A stretch of 64,000 nt of DNA. Source: Dysosmobacter acutus (GTDB lineage Bacteria; Bacillota; Clostridia; Oscillospirales; Oscillospiraceae). Shown here one piece after another: positions 40,964 through 49,958 of the stretch. The notes under the pieces are model-generated. The model saw nothing but the letters and a program-made list of their open reading frames with translations. It ran no database searches and was not told the origin of the DNA. The position numbers and the translations under genes were made by a program. Numbering within the stretch: the first letter of the stretch is position 1; each line of letters starts with the position of its first letter. Location: positions 1,612,001 to 1,676,000 of the forward strand of contig NZ_JAHLQN010000001.1 in NCBI RefSeq assembly GCF_018919205.1, read 5' to 3'.

Positions 40964-42055
40964 TTACTTGGTGTGCTCCGCCTCGTATTTGCTCAGGAAG
41001 TCCACCAGAGCCTCCACGCCTTCTTTGGGCATGGCGTTGTAGGTGGAAGCACGCAGCGCGCCCACGCTCTTGTGGCCCTTCAGATTGTCGTAGCCGGCGG
41101 CCTTGGTGGCGGCAACCACGTCGGCGTCCATCTCCTTGTCGCCGGTGGTGAAGGGGATGTTCATCAGGGAGCGGTACTCCTTCTCCACAGTGCCCTTGAA
41201 CAGCTTGCTGGAATCAAGGAAGTCGTAGAGGACCTGGGCCTTTTCGATGTTGCGCTGATTCATGGCCTCCAGGCCGCCCATGTCCATCAGATACTTAAAT
41301 ACCTTGCCGCAGCAGTAGATTGCCCAGCAGTTGGGGGTGTTGTACATGGAGCCGCTGTCGGCGTGGGTCTTGTACTTCATATAGGTGGGCACATAGTCCG
41401 CCAGGTCGTCGCGGATCAGGTCCTCACGGACAATCACCACGGCCATGCCGGCGGGACCCACGTTCTTCTGGACGCCGGCCCAGATCAGGCCGTAGTCGGA
41501 GACGTTGCAGGGTCTGGACAGGAACATGGAGGACTGGTCGGAGACCAGGATCTTGCCCTTGGTGTTGGGCAGGGAGGTGTAGGTGGTGCCGTTGATGGTC
41601 TCGTTCTCGCAGATGTAGACATAGTCGGCGTTGTCGGGGATGTCCAGATCGGAGCAGTCGGGGACATAGGTGAAGTTCTTGTCGGCACTGGAGGCGACGA
41701 CCTTCACCTCGCCGTACTTCCTGGCCTCGGCAATGGCCTTCTTGGACCAGGAGCCGGTTTCCACATAGCAGGCCACGCCGTTTTTCATCAGGTTCATGGG
41801 AACCATGGCGAACTGCAGCGTGCCGCCGCCCTGGACGAACAGGACCTTGTAGTTGTCGGGAATGCCCATCAGCTTGCGCAGATCAGCCTCTGTTTCGTCG
41901 ATGATGGTCTGGTACACCTTGGAGCGGTGACTCATCTCCATCACACTCATACCGCTGCCGCGATAGTTCATCACCTCGGCGGCGATCTCCTCCAGGACAG
42001 GCTCAGGCATCATGGCGGGACCTGCGGAGAAATTAAATGTGCGACCGTACTTCAT
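40964..42055 (-). CDS. serC: Phosphoserine aminotransferase
   Basis: The product is a 363-residue class V PLP aminotransferase: FNFSAGPAMMPEPVLEEIA at the N-terminus, SMFLSRPCNVSDYGLIWAGV, then QKNVGPAGMAVVIV with the PLP-binding Lys. It converts 3-phosphohydroxypyruvate to phosphoserine using glutamate. Start ATG 42055 follows GGAGG by eight bases; ATG 42070 overlaps that site. It is the first gene of the serC-serA operon, with a good promoter at 42117-42145. Confidence 0.94.
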   Translation of the reverse strand: MKYGRTFNFSAGPAMMPEPVLEEIAAEVMNYRGSGMSVMEMSHRSKVYQTIIDETEADLRKLMGIPDNYKVLFVQGGGTLQFAMVPMNLMKNGVACYVETGSWSKKAIAEARKYGEVKVVASSADKNFTYVPDCSDLDIPDNADYVYICENETINGTTYTSLPNTKGKILVSDQSSMFLSRPCNVSDYGLIWAGVQKNVGPAGMAVVIVREDLIRDDLADYVPTYMKYKTHADSGSMYNTPNCWAIYCCGKVFKYLMDMGGLEAMNQRNIEKAQVLYDFLDSSKLFKGTVEKEYRSLMNIPFTTGDKEMDADVVAATKAAGYDNLKGHKSVGALRASTYNAMPKEGVEALVDFLSKYEAEHTK

Positions 42056-42116
42056 TTTCGTTGCCTCCATTTTCTGTTTTCAGTTGTGGGTACTCTGTTT
42101 TTTCATTTATGTCACC

Positions 42117-42145
42117 AGTATACGACATCCGGATGGGATATTCAA
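42117..42145 (-). promoter_or_regulatory. Promoter of serC-serA
   Basis: On the minus strand TTGAAT (42145-42140), 17 bases, TATACT (42122-42117). The surrounding 304-base gap (42056-42359) otherwise holds only an AT-rich stretch near 42270-42300 that may carry the promoter of the ClC gene. Confidence 0.7.
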
Positions 42146-42359
42146 CCAAGGAAGGTGAAAATTTTGAACTCTCAGCAATGAAAAAGCGTCATGTTGAAGC
42201 CGGGCCGCGGATCAAACGGCGGAATTTGTGTTTTTTGCCCCCGCGGAAAGGGAGTTGCATTCCGCAGAGGAATTTTTTATAATATTTTAACGGGATTTAA
42301 ACGGCTCAACCGGGCCGGCTGGAATGAAGAGACGCATTTGAAGGGATGGGAGAGACGGC

Positions 42360-43649
42360 ATGGACGCGTGCAGGGCATTTTTTTACCGGGTGAAGCTGTA
42401 TCTGACCGCCCTGGGCAAGTGGGTGGCCCTGGCGGTGGTGACGGGCTTTTGCTGCGGGTTTCTTGGCGCGCTGTTCCACATGGGGGTGGAGATGGCGACG
42501 AAGTACCGGACGGAGCATCCCTGGCTTTTGTGGCTGCTGCCGGCAGCGGGTCTGGCCATTGTGGGGCTCTATAAACTGACCCGTACCGAGGGCCAGGGCA
42601 CCAACGACATCATCGACGTGGTGCATTTGGGGAAGGGCCTTTCCATCTGGCTGCTGCCCACCATCTTTTTCAGCACGCTGCTGACCCACCTCTGCGGAGG
42701 CAGCGCGGGCCGCGAGGGCGCGGCGCTTCAGATGGGCGGCGACATCGGCTACCACATGGGCGCGGCCTTCCATATGGACGATCGGGACATCCGCACGGCC
42801 ACGCTGTGCGGCATGGCGGCCTTTTTCTCCGCGCTTTTTGGGACGCCCCTCACCGCCACCGTGTTCGCCATCGTCGTGGTCAGCATCGGCGTGCTGTACC
42901 ACGCCGCGTTTATCCCCTGCCTGGTGGGAGCGCTGACCGCCTATTGGGTCTCCCTGGAGTTGGGGGTGGAGCCCACCCACTTTGCCGTGGCCGCTCCGGA
43001 ACTGGACGCGGCCATGATGGCCCGGGTGGCGATCCTGGGGGCGCTGTGCGCGCTGGTGTCCATTCTCTTTTGCAACAGCATCCACTTCCTCCAGCACATC
43101 CTGACAAGATGGCTGCCCAACCCGTGGATTCGGGCGGCCGCAGGCGGATTCGCCGTCATTGCGCTGACCTTCCTCTGCGGCACCGGGGACTACAACGGGG
43201 CCGGCATGGAGGTGATCGTCCGGGCGGTGGAGGGCGGCGCGGCGCGGCCTGAGTCGTTCCTTTTGAAGATTCTCTTCACCGCCGTGACGCTGGGCGCCGG
43301 GTTCAAGGGCGGCGAGGTGGTGCCGTCCTTTTTTGTGGGGGCCACCTTCGGCTGCTGGATGGGGCCGCTGCTGGGAATTCCGGCCGCCTTCGGCGCGGCG
43401 CTGGGACTGGTGTCCGTATTCTGCGGGGCGGTGAACTGTCCCATCGCCTCCATCTTTTTGAGCATTGAACTCTTCGGCGCCGGAGGGATGCTCTATTTCG
43501 CCCTTTCCTGCGGCATCAGCTACATGCTCTCCGGATACAACGGGCTGTACAGCAGCCAGACCATCCTCTATTCCAAGCTGAAGGCCCAGTACATCAATGC
43601 CAAGACCAACGAATACCACGCGGGACAGATCTGGGAAGAGGAGGAATAA
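42360..43649 (+). CDS. ClC-family anion channel/transporter
   Basis: The 429-residue protein has 10-12 hydrophobic segments. The ClC signature GGSAGREGAALQMGG lies near residue 120, and GFKGGEVVPSFFVGATFG near residue 315. These correspond to the second and third selectivity segments of ClC proteins. The GREGA rather than GREGP form and the GGEV segment place it in the bacterial voltage-gated-channel-like or fluoride-exporter side of the family. I see no fluoride riboswitch upstream. GGGAGAGACGGC precedes the ATG. DUF421 follows 73 bases later with a hairpin between. Confidence 0.88.
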   Translation: MDACRAFFYRVKLYLTALGKWVALAVVTGFCCGFLGALFHMGVEMATKYRTEHPWLLWLLPAAGLAIVGLYKLTRTEGQGTNDIIDVVHLGKGLSIWLLPTIFFSTLLTHLCGGSAGREGAALQMGGDIGYHMGAAFHMDDRDIRTATLCGMAAFFSALFGTPLTATVFAIVVVSIGVLYHAAFIPCLVGALTAYWVSLELGVEPTHFAVAAPELDAAMMARVAILGALCALVSILFCNSIHFLQHILTRWLPNPWIRAAAGGFAVIALTFLCGTGDYNGAGMEVIVRAVEGGAARPESFLLKILFTAVTLGAGFKGGEVVPSFFVGATFGCWMGPLLGIPAAFGAALGLVSVFCGAVNCPIASIFLSIELFGAGGMLYFALSCGISYMLSGYNGLYSSQTILYSKLKAQYINAKTNEYHAGQIWEEEE

Positions 43650-43722
43650 ATTCCGGCTTATGACACAAACTGCTCCCGTATTGCCCGGCAGGCCTTCTGC
43701 CGGGCCTGGCAGGAGGGGTTTT

Positions 43723-44433
43723 ATGACTGAAGTGCTGAGTGTCGCCGGAATTTCCCTGGTTTCCCTGGGCGTTCTGCTGATTCTGACCAAGCTGATGGGC
43801 AGCAAGCAGGTCTCCCAGATGACCATGTTCGACTATGTGATTGGAATCACCATCGGTTCCATTGCCGCGGAGCTTGCAACGGAGCTGGAGCAGCCGATTC
43901 AGCCGCTGGTGGCGATGATCGTCTACGGCCTTGTGGCATTGGGTATCACCATCTGGACAAGCAAGTCCCTGAAGGCCCGCCGCATGCTCAGCGGGAAGCC
44001 CATCATTTTGCTGGACAAAGGGGTCATCTACCGGGAAAACCTGAAAAGGGCCAAGCTGGATCTGTCGGAATTTCTGACCTACTGCCGCATAGAGGGGTAT
44101 TTCGACCTGAACCAGATTCAGACGGCCGTATTTGAGCACAACGGAAAGGTGAGCTTTTTGCCCAAGGCCATGCAGCGGCCGGCCACGCCGGCGGATTTCT
44201 CCATCCAGCCGCAGCAGGAGCTGCTGCAGCTGCCCCTGGTTCTGGACGGCCATGCGCTGCCCGGGAACCTGAAGCGGATGGGGAAGGATGAAACCTGGCT
44301 GCAGCGCACCCTTTCCAGGCAGGGCTACCACGGGGCGGAGGAGGTGCTTCTGGCGCTGTGCGACGGAAGCAATCAGCTCACCGTATTTCCCATGTATCCG
44401 CCGAAAGGACCGGAATCCGCCGGCATAGAATAG
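43723..44433 (+). CDS. DUF421 (YetF-like) membrane protein
   Basis: This 236-residue protein has three N-terminal helices (VAGISLVSLGVLLILTKLMG, then YVIGITIGSIAAELATELEQ and a third). The soluble YetF-type domain holds RRMLSGKPIILLDKGVIY and LTYCRIEGYFDLNQIQTAVF. The start is ATG 43723, with GGAGGGG seven bases upstream; an in-frame start at 43597 would run into the ClC gene. DUF421 proteins are frequent in spore-forming Firmicutes. A role in spore or envelope membranes is suggested in the literature but is not shown here. A GCCCGGCAG/CTGCCGGGC hairpin lies just upstream (43683-43706). Confidence 0.85.
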   Translation: MTEVLSVAGISLVSLGVLLILTKLMGSKQVSQMTMFDYVIGITIGSIAAELATELEQPIQPLVAMIVYGLVALGITIWTSKSLKARRMLSGKPIILLDKGVIYRENLKRAKLDLSEFLTYCRIEGYFDLNQIQTAVFEHNGKVSFLPKAMQRPATPADFSIQPQQELLQLPLVLDGHALPGNLKRMGKDETWLQRTLSRQGYHGAEEVLLALCDGSNQLTVFPMYPPKGPESAGIE

Positions 44434-44449
44434 AGACGGGTGATGAAAG

Positions 44450-44626
44450 ATGGATGGCTTCTGCCTGACAACGGGGATCAATACGCTGGCGGTGACGCTG
44501 GCGCAGACGCTGACGGACGACGAGCTGGCTCTGGCGGCGGCCTTCCTGACGCAGTTGGGAGATACGCTGGCCACGATTGCCGTGGTACGGGCGCAGTGTG
44601 AGGCAAAAAAGAATGGACCGGGATAG
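44450..44626 (+). CDS. DUF6774 small protein
   Basis: This 58-residue protein reads FCLTTGINTLAVTLAQTLTD, DELALAAAFLTQLGDTLATI and AVVRAQC. The DELxLLAxxLxQLGDTLATI core is what I recall for DUF6774, a small helical family of gut Clostridia. It starts 17 bases after DUF421 and its stop codon lies inside the terminator stem, so it closes that operon. The ribosome site is weak. No function is known. Confidence 0.7.
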   Translation: MDGFCLTTGINTLAVTLAQTLTDDELALAAAFLTQLGDTLATIAVVRAQCEAKKNGPG

Positions 44627-44644
44627 GCTCCCGGTCCATTCTTT
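44608..44644 (+). terminator. Bidirectional terminator between DUF6774 and the csaB fusion
   Basis: A perfect 16-bp stem AAAGAATGGACCGGGA with its complement, five-base loop, and A/T-rich ends. It overlaps the stop codons of both convergent genes. Confidence 0.85.
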
Positions 44645-46877
44645 ATTCGTTTTCCTCCGACTGCCGGAGCAGCTCCCGCGCCTCCCGCACATTGCCGCTC
44701 TCAATCTCCCGCAGTGTTTCCACAGCCTGGCGCTGGACTTCGGGATTTTCCCCCAACTTCACGGCCCGGTCGATCATGGCCTTGAGGTCGTCGGTGGAAA
44801 GGCGCTCCAAATCCACGAACAGCTCCTGACCGATGTAGCGCAGAAAGGCGCTCACCTTCGGGTCATAGACCACACCCACCAGCGGGATCCCCTGACCGGC
44901 GGTAAAGATCAGCGCGTGGAGCCGCATGGAGACCACCACCTGCATCCGGGACAGCACGCCGATGATGGACCCAGCACCGCCCCCGTCGGGCAGGAAGTAA
45001 TGGGGCACCTTGAGGTCCCGGGCGGCCAGCACCGCGGCCGAGGGGTCGGAGTGCTTTTCCACCGAAACGAAAACCGGAGTCAGGCCATAGGTGCTGTAGG
45101 CGTACTCCGCCGCCTCGCCGAAGCAGGCGGCGCGGGCGTCAAAGCCCTTCCAGTGGCGCAGGGCGAAACAGATATACCTGCCATGGGGTGGGATTCCGGC
45201 CTTCAGCATGGTGCTGTCCACCACGTCGTCGTCCGCCTTGGGAAGGGTCAGCGCCGGGTCCGCCGTCAGCAGGATTTTGGGCTTGGTGACGCCGATGGAG
45301 CGCAGCTCCTGGAGGGAGTCCGGCTCCCGGAGGGTGATGACGTCCACATAGCGGTTGAGCATATCGGCGGCCAGCTTCTTGTGGTTTTCCCGCAAAATGG
45401 GACCGATGCCGCAGCCGTACATCTGCACCTGGCAGCCGCGCCGTTTGGCGGTGGCGATGTTGTTGAGGTAGTACCACAGGGAGCGGCGGCTGGTGACATC
45501 CTGGATCAGGCTGCCGCCGCCGTTGATATAGAGTCTGCTGCGGCCCATGATCCGTGGCCAGACAAAGAGGTTGGAGCGGTGGACGGCCTGCACCCGGTAG
45601 GCGAGGCGGGTGTCCCTTGGATTTTTGCTCAGCACGGTAATGGGCATGTCCGGGTCAATTTGGCGCATCTCCCGGAGAATGGCCTCCAAAATGGCGTCAT
45701 CCCCCGCGTTGCCCCGGCCATAGGCGCCGCAGATCACGGCGCCGTCCCGCTTCTGCTTGGGGCGGTGGTAGCGCCGCAGCACCTCCTCATAGATGTGCAT
45801 CTGGGTATCCACCGTATTTTGAATGGAAAAATGGGTGGAGGCCTTTTCGTAGAGCCGCCGGCCCATGTCGCGGCGGAGCTGTTCGTCCCGGGTCAGGGTG
45901 ATCAGGGAGCGGCCCAGGGCCTCGTGGTCCCCGGGAGTGAACAAAAAACCGTTGACGTCCTGGTCGATCAGATAGGGGATGCCGCCCACGGAGGTGGCCA
46001 CCGTGGCCAGCTTCCAGCGGGCGCCCTCCGTGAGGGCATAGGGGAAGGTCTCGGACAGCGAGGTCAGGCAGTTGATGTCAAGCGCGTGGTAAAAGCGGTC
46101 CATGCCGCCGGATATCCACCCGGCAAAGCACACCGGCACCTGAAGCTCCTCTGCCAGTTTGCCCAACAGCTGGCGCTCCTCGCCGTCGCCCGCGATGACC
46201 AGCCGCAGATTGGGACATTGGCGGTAGGCGGCGGCATAGCCCCGAATCAGGGTGGACATGTCCTTGACCGGGTTTAAGCGGGCGGCGATGCCGGCCACCA
46301 CGGAGTGCTCATCCACGTCCGCCCCAAGGGACCTGAGGTACTCCAGCCGGTCCTCGTCCACCGGCGTGGGGGTGAAGTCGATGCCATTGTAGATGGTGTA
46401 GAACCGGTCGGCGGGAAAGCCGCGGGAGATCAGCAGGTCCACCATGGCGTCGGACACGCCGATGCGGTAATCTAACTTCCGCAGCGCCCAGGAGTTGATG
46501 TTGCCGAAGGTGAGGCGGCTGAGGGGACGGCCCAGGTAGTCCAGCTTGTAGTCGCTGTGGACGGTGGTCACCACGGGAACCTGGAGCCGCCGGCGCAGCA
46601 GCGCGCCGATCATGTTGGCCCGGGAGCCGTGGCAGTGGATCACCTCAAAGCCCTCCGCCTGGATGTGGGCGCTCAGCTGGCGGCAGACGTGGCGCACGTT
46701 GTTGCCGCCCATGATTTGCGTCGGAATGCCCAGGCCCCTGGCCTCCTCCGCGAAGGGACCGTCCCGGAAACAGATCAGCTGGGCGGTGATGCTCCTGTTC
46801 AGGTTTTTCAGGAGGCTGAGCACGTGGGTTTTGGCCCCGCCGGAGTCGCCGCCGCTGATGAGATGAATGACTTTCAT
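44643..46877 (-). CDS. csaB: Glycosyltransferase family 4 fused to CsaB-type polysaccharide pyruvyltransferase
   Basis: The 744-residue fusion protein has two enzymes. Residues 1-375 form a GT-B glycosyltransferase of the GT4 type: MKVIHLISGGDSGGAKTHVL, VVAGIAARLNPVKDMSTLIR, LTSLSETFPYALTEGARWKL. Residues about 385-740 form a polysaccharide pyruvyltransferase of the CsaB family: VICGAYGRGNAGDDAILEAI, LYINGGGSLIQDVTSRRSLW, VVSMRLHALIFTAGQGIPLV. CsaB adds pyruvate to secondary cell-wall polymers that anchor SLH-domain proteins. Fusing a sugar transferase to it suggests both act on the same polymer. The start ATG 46877 follows GAGG by six bases. Confidence 0.88.
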   Translation of the reverse strand: MKVIHLISGGDSGGAKTHVLSLLKNLNRSITAQLICFRDGPFAEEARGLGIPTQIMGGNNVRHVCRQLSAHIQAEGFEVIHCHGSRANMIGALLRRRLQVPVVTTVHSDYKLDYLGRPLSRLTFGNINSWALRKLDYRIGVSDAMVDLLISRGFPADRFYTIYNGIDFTPTPVDEDRLEYLRSLGADVDEHSVVAGIAARLNPVKDMSTLIRGYAAAYRQCPNLRLVIAGDGEERQLLGKLAEELQVPVCFAGWISGGMDRFYHALDINCLTSLSETFPYALTEGARWKLATVATSVGGIPYLIDQDVNGFLFTPGDHEALGRSLITLTRDEQLRRDMGRRLYEKASTHFSIQNTVDTQMHIYEEVLRRYHRPKQKRDGAVICGAYGRGNAGDDAILEAILREMRQIDPDMPITVLSKNPRDTRLAYRVQAVHRSNLFVWPRIMGRSRLYINGGGSLIQDVTSRRSLWYYLNNIATAKRRGCQVQMYGCGIGPILRENHKKLAADMLNRYVDVITLREPDSLQELRSIGVTKPKILLTADPALTLPKADDDVVDSTMLKAGIPPHGRYICFALRHWKGFDARAACFGEAAEYAYSTYGLTPVFVSVEKHSDPSAAVLAARDLKVPHYFLPDGGGAGSIIGVLSRMQVVVSMRLHALIFTAGQGIPLVGVVYDPKVSAFLRYIGQELFVDLERLSTDDLKAMIDRAVKLGENPEVQRQAVETLREIESGNVREARELLRQSEENE

Positions 46878-46913
46878 AGCTGTCCTCGAATCGTAAAGAA
46901 TGAAGAATGGGAC

Positions 46914-46942
46914 TTGTGCCGATGGAAAAACCATGGTACAAT
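46914..46942 (+). promoter_or_regulatory. Promoter of the DUF4330 gene
   Basis: TTGTGC (46914-46919), 17 bases, TACAAT (46937-46942), about 60 bases before the start codon. Confidence 0.5.
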
Positions 46943-47004
46943 GTCAAAGTTGACGAAAGTATTATACAGTGCCTGTCCCATAAGGTCAAGCAAAGGAGTT
47001 TGCC

Positions 47005-47496
47005 ATGAAAGAGAAGAAGCTGTTCGGGAAATTGAATATCATCGACTTCCTTGTGATCATACTGCTGGTCGTGGTGGTGGCGTTTGTGGGCTATAAGCTG
47101 CTCAACCGGGGCTCGGGTTCCGGAGGGGAAAGCAACCGCATCGGCATCAAGTACACGGTGAAGTGTGAGGAGATCAATGAGCGGGTTTACGACGAAGCCC
47201 TCAAATACATTCCCTCCCAGGTGATGTCAAACGGCGAGCTGTGTTCGGTGAACATCGTGGGCGTGGAGAAGGAGCCCCATTACGTGATGACCGCCGACGG
47301 ACAGTGGGTGGAGGAGTACGGCAAGGTGGACCTGGTCTTCTCTCTGGAGGGCACGGTGGCAAACACCGCGGTCATCACCTCCGAGGTGGGGTCCCAGGAG
47401 ATCCGCGTGGGCAAGAGCGACCACATCGTAAAGAGTGAGTTCATCGAAGTCACCGGCGGCGTGATCACCTCCGTGGAGTGGGACATCCCCGAGTAA
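47005..47496 (+). CDS. DUF4330 membrane-anchored protein
   Basis: The protein has 163 residues. A short cytoplasmic start (MKEKKLFGKLNIIDFLV) leads into one helix (FLVIILLVVVVAFVGYKLL), followed by an external beta-rich domain. The layout and the KLNIIDF beginning are those of DUF4330. Its frequent place next to csaB-type polymer genes in Clostridia suggests an envelope role, which is inference. AAAGGAG lies before the ATG and a terminator follows. Confidence 0.78.
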   Translation: MKEKKLFGKLNIIDFLVIILLVVVVAFVGYKLLNRGSGSGGESNRIGIKYTVKCEEINERVYDEALKYIPSQVMSNGELCSVNIVGVEKEPHYVMTADGQWVEEYGKVDLVFSLEGTVANTAVITSEVGSQEIRVGKSDHIVKSEFIEVTGGVITSVEWDIPE

Positions 47497-47507
47497 AAGA
47501 GCGTGAA

Positions 47508-47535
47508 AAAGCCGCCTCCTGTTGGGGGCGGCTTT
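47508..47535 (+). terminator. Terminator between DUF4330 and ruvX
   Basis: AAAGCCGCCTCC pairs with GGGGGCGGCTTT over a TGTT loop, with A and T runs on the flanks. It serves both convergent genes. Confidence 0.8.
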
Positions 47536-47555
47536 CTTATGTTCCGGCGCGGGCA

Positions 47556-47981
47556 TCATAGCTCATCCTGACTCTTTTTAAAGGTGAGATACCCTTCCAG
47601 AATCAGCGCGGCAGCCACTGCGTCCACGGTTTTTTTTCGTTTTTTGGCGTTTTTGCCCGCGCCCATAAGAATCTGATGGGCGTCGATGGTGGTGCGCCGC
47701 TCATCCCACAGCGCAACCGGAAGCCCTGTGGAGCGCCGCAGAATCTCCGCCATGGCCTCCGCCTTTTCCGCCCGGGGACCGCGGGTGCCGTCCATATTCA
47801 GCGGATGGCCCAGCACCAGCTCCTCCACGCCATGGGTCCGGCACAGCTTGCAGAGCTCCGCCACTACCTGCTCCTGGCGCCTGGAGTGGATGGTGTCGGT
47901 GTGGCCGGCCAGAAAGCCGGTGGGGTCAGAGATGGCGATGCCGGTGTGGGCGTCGCCGTAGTCGATGGCCATGATACGCAT
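47556..47981 (-). CDS. ruvX: Holliday junction resolvase-like RuvX (YqgF)
   Basis: The product is a 141-residue RNase H-fold protein. MRIMAIDYGDAHTGIAISDP carries the first catalytic Asp, LVLGHPLNMDGTRGPRAEKA the middle segment, and WDERRTTIDA with KKRKKTVDAVAAALILEGYL the rest of the active site. It processes nucleic acids (pre-16S rRNA maturation or recombination intermediates). ATG 47981 has AAGGAG upstream. The long open frame continuing upstream to 48728 has no support, because it runs antisense over rpmG and secE. It lies alone on the minus strand. Confidence 0.92.
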   Translation of the reverse strand: MRIMAIDYGDAHTGIAISDPTGFLAGHTDTIHSRRQEQVVAELCKLCRTHGVEELVLGHPLNMDGTRGPRAEKAEAMAEILRRSTGLPVALWDERRTTIDAHQILMGAGKNAKKRKKTVDAVAAALILEGYLTFKKSQDEL

Positions 47982-48002
47982 AGAAAACTCCTTATTTCCG
48001 TT

Positions 48003-48085
48003 TGATGTTTTATTGCCGTGCAATAAAACATGCCATGCGCCGCTCCGTGGCGCGGCTGAAATGACAGGCATGGCGCAGAGCGGGC
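48003..48085. repeat. Hairpin element with ATTGC-NNN-GCAAT core
   Basis: ATGTTTTATTGC and GCAATAAAACAT form a perfect 12-bp stem over CGT (48005-48031). It is followed by a second imperfect hairpin (GCCATGC with GCATGGC, about 48034-48077, inner GCGCC stem). The core and order resemble 14489-14560. It lies in the 408-base gap 47982-48389, which has no gene; the right part holds the rpmG promoter. Confidence 0.5.
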
Positions 48086-48218
48086 ATAGAACAATAGCTC
48101 TTTGAGCTGTTTTCATTATCATATAATCTGCCGCCGCCGGAAAACGGGGAATGTGTCCGATTGAGCACACAACCGTTGCGGAAGGGCGGGAAATTTTCGG
48201 ATTCAGCTGAAAAAGTGA

Positions 48219-48247
48219 TTGACCTGATGATTTTCCTGTGTTAAACT
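48219..48247 (+). promoter_or_regulatory. Promoter of rpmG-secE-nusG
   Basis: TTGACC (48219-48224), 17 bases, TAAACT (48242-48247). Initiation near 48254 gives a leader of about 136 bases. Confidence 0.65.
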
Positions 48248-48389
48248 TATACTTACCTGTGAAAAAGGGCTTTTTTGTCATGCGCTTTTTTCGCTTTTTA
48301 CGCAGGGCAGAGAATTCCTTTTCCCAAAGCAGGGAGGCAAGCGGCGATCCCGAAGAGCGGATCGCCCAATAATAAGGAGGTGCCGTTAG

Positions 48390-48539
48390 ATGCGCGTTAA
48401 GATCACTTTGAGATGCAACGAGTGCAAGCAGAGAAACTATAACACGATGAAGAACAAGAAGAATGACCCGGATCGTCTGGAGATGAACAAGTACTGCCCC
48501 TTCTGCCGTAAGCACACGCTTCATACCGAGACCAAGTAA
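48390..48539 (+). CDS. rpmG: Ribosomal protein L33
   Basis: A 49-residue protein ([20 protein letters not shown] and on to [16 protein letters not shown]). The two CxxC pairs (CNEC, CPFC) make it the zinc-binding form of bL33. AAGGAGG lies seven bases upstream. It is the first gene of the rpmG-secE-nusG-rplK-rplA block, the standard order in Firmicutes. Confidence 0.96.
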   Translation: MRVKITLRCNECKQRNYNTMKNKKNDPDRLEMNKYCPFCRKHTLHTETK

Positions 48540-48579
48540 TGGAAAAACGGACGAATGAGAAAGGGCGTGTAAACTGAAC

Positions 48580-48792
48580 ATGGCAGAGGAAAAGAAAAAG
48601 AAGGATCGCGGCCGTTGGTTCCGCGAGATGAAAAGCGAACTAAAAAAGATCGTTTGGCCTGAAGGCAAGACCGTGGCAAAGAACACCGGTACGGTTTTGC
48701 TCTGTTCTCTGGCGATTGGCGTATGCATCTGGGTCTTTGACTATGTGGCCGTCAACGCCATTCAGCTGTTGATCGGCGCCTTCGCAGGTTAA
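48580..48792 (+). CDS. secE: Preprotein translocase subunit SecE
   Basis: The 70-residue protein has a charged N-terminus, the conserved amphipathic part WFREMKSELKKIVWPEGKT, and one C-terminal helix (VLLCSLAIGVCIWVFDYVAV). It clamps the SecY channel. It lies between rpmG and nusG as expected. Confidence 0.95.
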   Translation: MAEEKKKKDRGRWFREMKSELKKIVWPEGKTVAKNTGTVLLCSLAIGVCIWVFDYVAVNAIQLLIGAFAG

Positions 48793-48802
48793 GGGGACCG
48801 GT

Positions 48803-49327
48803 ATGGCTGATAGCGCTAAGTGGTATGTGCTGCATACCTATTCCGGCTATGAAAATGCCGTAAAGACCAGCATTGAGAAGTTTGTCAAGGGCCGCGGCAT
48901 GGAGGATATGGTCCTGAAGATGGAAATCCCCATGGAGATGGTCACCGAGGTTTCCGATTCCGGCGCCAGCAAGGAAGTGGAGCGGAAGGTGTTTCCCGGC
49001 TACGTGCTGATCAAAATGGTTCTGACCGATGAGACCTGGCACCTGGTGCGCAATGTCCGCGGTGTGACGGGGTTTGTCGGTTCTGCCAATAAGCCGATTC
49101 CTCTTTCCGAGGAGGAGGTGCTTGCCTTGGGCATGGAGAAACACGAGATCGTCGTGAAGTACAACGTGGGCGACCATGTGAAGATCGTGGACGGCCCGCT
49201 GGCCAGCTTTATGGGAATCGTGGAGGAGATCGAGCCGGAGAAGAACAAGGTCCGGGTCGTGGTGTCCATGTTCGGCAGAGAGACACCGGTGGAGCTTGAG
49301 CTTGACCAGGTGGAGACTCAGAAATAA
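48803..49327 (+). CDS. nusG: Transcription elongation factor NusG
   Basis: The 174-residue protein has an NGN domain (WYVLHTYSGYENAVKTSIEK) and a C-terminal KOW domain (VGDHVKIVDGPLASFMGIVE). It binds RNA polymerase and the ribosome or Rho. ATG 48803 lies 11 bases after secE. A 102-base gap with GC-rich hairpins precedes rplK. Confidence 0.97.
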   Translation: MADSAKWYVLHTYSGYENAVKTSIEKFVKGRGMEDMVLKMEIPMEMVTEVSDSGASKEVERKVFPGYVLIKMVLTDETWHLVRNVRGVTGFVGSANKPIPLSEEEVLALGMEKHEIVVKYNVGDHVKIVDGPLASFMGIVEEIEPEKNKVRVVVSMFGRETPVELELDQVETQK

Positions 49328-49429
49328 CAGGCCGCCTCGGCGGCATACCAAGTGGGAGGGGCTCCGGCCCCGCCAAATCCGGCCGCAGAGCGGCCGACAC
49401 CACATTATTCAATTAGGAGGTGCTACTTC

Positions 49430-49855
49430 GTGGCACAGAAAATTACCGGTTATGTAAAACTGCAGATCCCCGCGGGCAAGGCAACTCCCGCGCCCCCCGT
49501 CGGACCCGCCCTGGGTCAGCACGGCGTCAATATCGCTGCATTTACCAAGGAGTTCAACGAGCGCACCAAGAACGACATGGGTATGATTATCCCCGTCGTG
49601 ATCACGGTCTACGCCGACCGCTCCTTCTCCTTCATCACCAAGACGCCTCCCGCGGCTGTCCTGATCAAGAAGGAGTGCAACATCGAGTCCGGCTCCGGCG
49701 TCCCCAACAAGACCAAGGTGGCCACCATCTCCAAGGCTTCCGTTCAGAAGATTGCCGAGCTTAAGATGAAGGACCTGAACGCGGCCAGCCTGGAAGCAGC
49801 CATGAGCATGGTCGCCGGCACCGCCCGTTCCATGGGCGTCGTGGTGGGCGACTGA
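49430..49855 (+). CDS. rplK: Ribosomal protein L11
   Basis: The 141-residue protein has [20 protein letters not shown] and [20 protein letters not shown], the classical L11 signature. The start is GTG 49430, with AGGAGG ten bases upstream. The longer frame from 49352 is not used. It is the target of methylation and stringent-response signalling. Confidence 0.97.
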   Translation: MAQKITGYVKLQIPAGKATPAPPVGPALGQHGVNIAAFTKEFNERTKNDMGMIIPVVITVYADRSFSFITKTPPAAVLIKKECNIESGSGVPNKTKVATISKASVQKIAELKMKDLNAASLEAAMSMVAGTARSMGVVVGD

Positions 49856-49958
49856 TTCGTCACGGCAACCGCAAAAATACTCACATATTTGAGCGGCTTA
49901 GGCCGTTCCATACAGTGGGAGGAGTATTCCGAATAACCACTATGAGGAGGAAGTAACA

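Noticed and set aside
42240-42359. Fluoride riboswitch upstream of the ClC gene
   Set aside because: No GGCGAT-type start or pseudoknot pattern could be found.
47982-48728. N-terminal extension of RuvX to 390 residues
   Set aside because: It would run antisense across rpmG and secE; RuvX homologues begin at the ATG 47981, which has a ribosome site.
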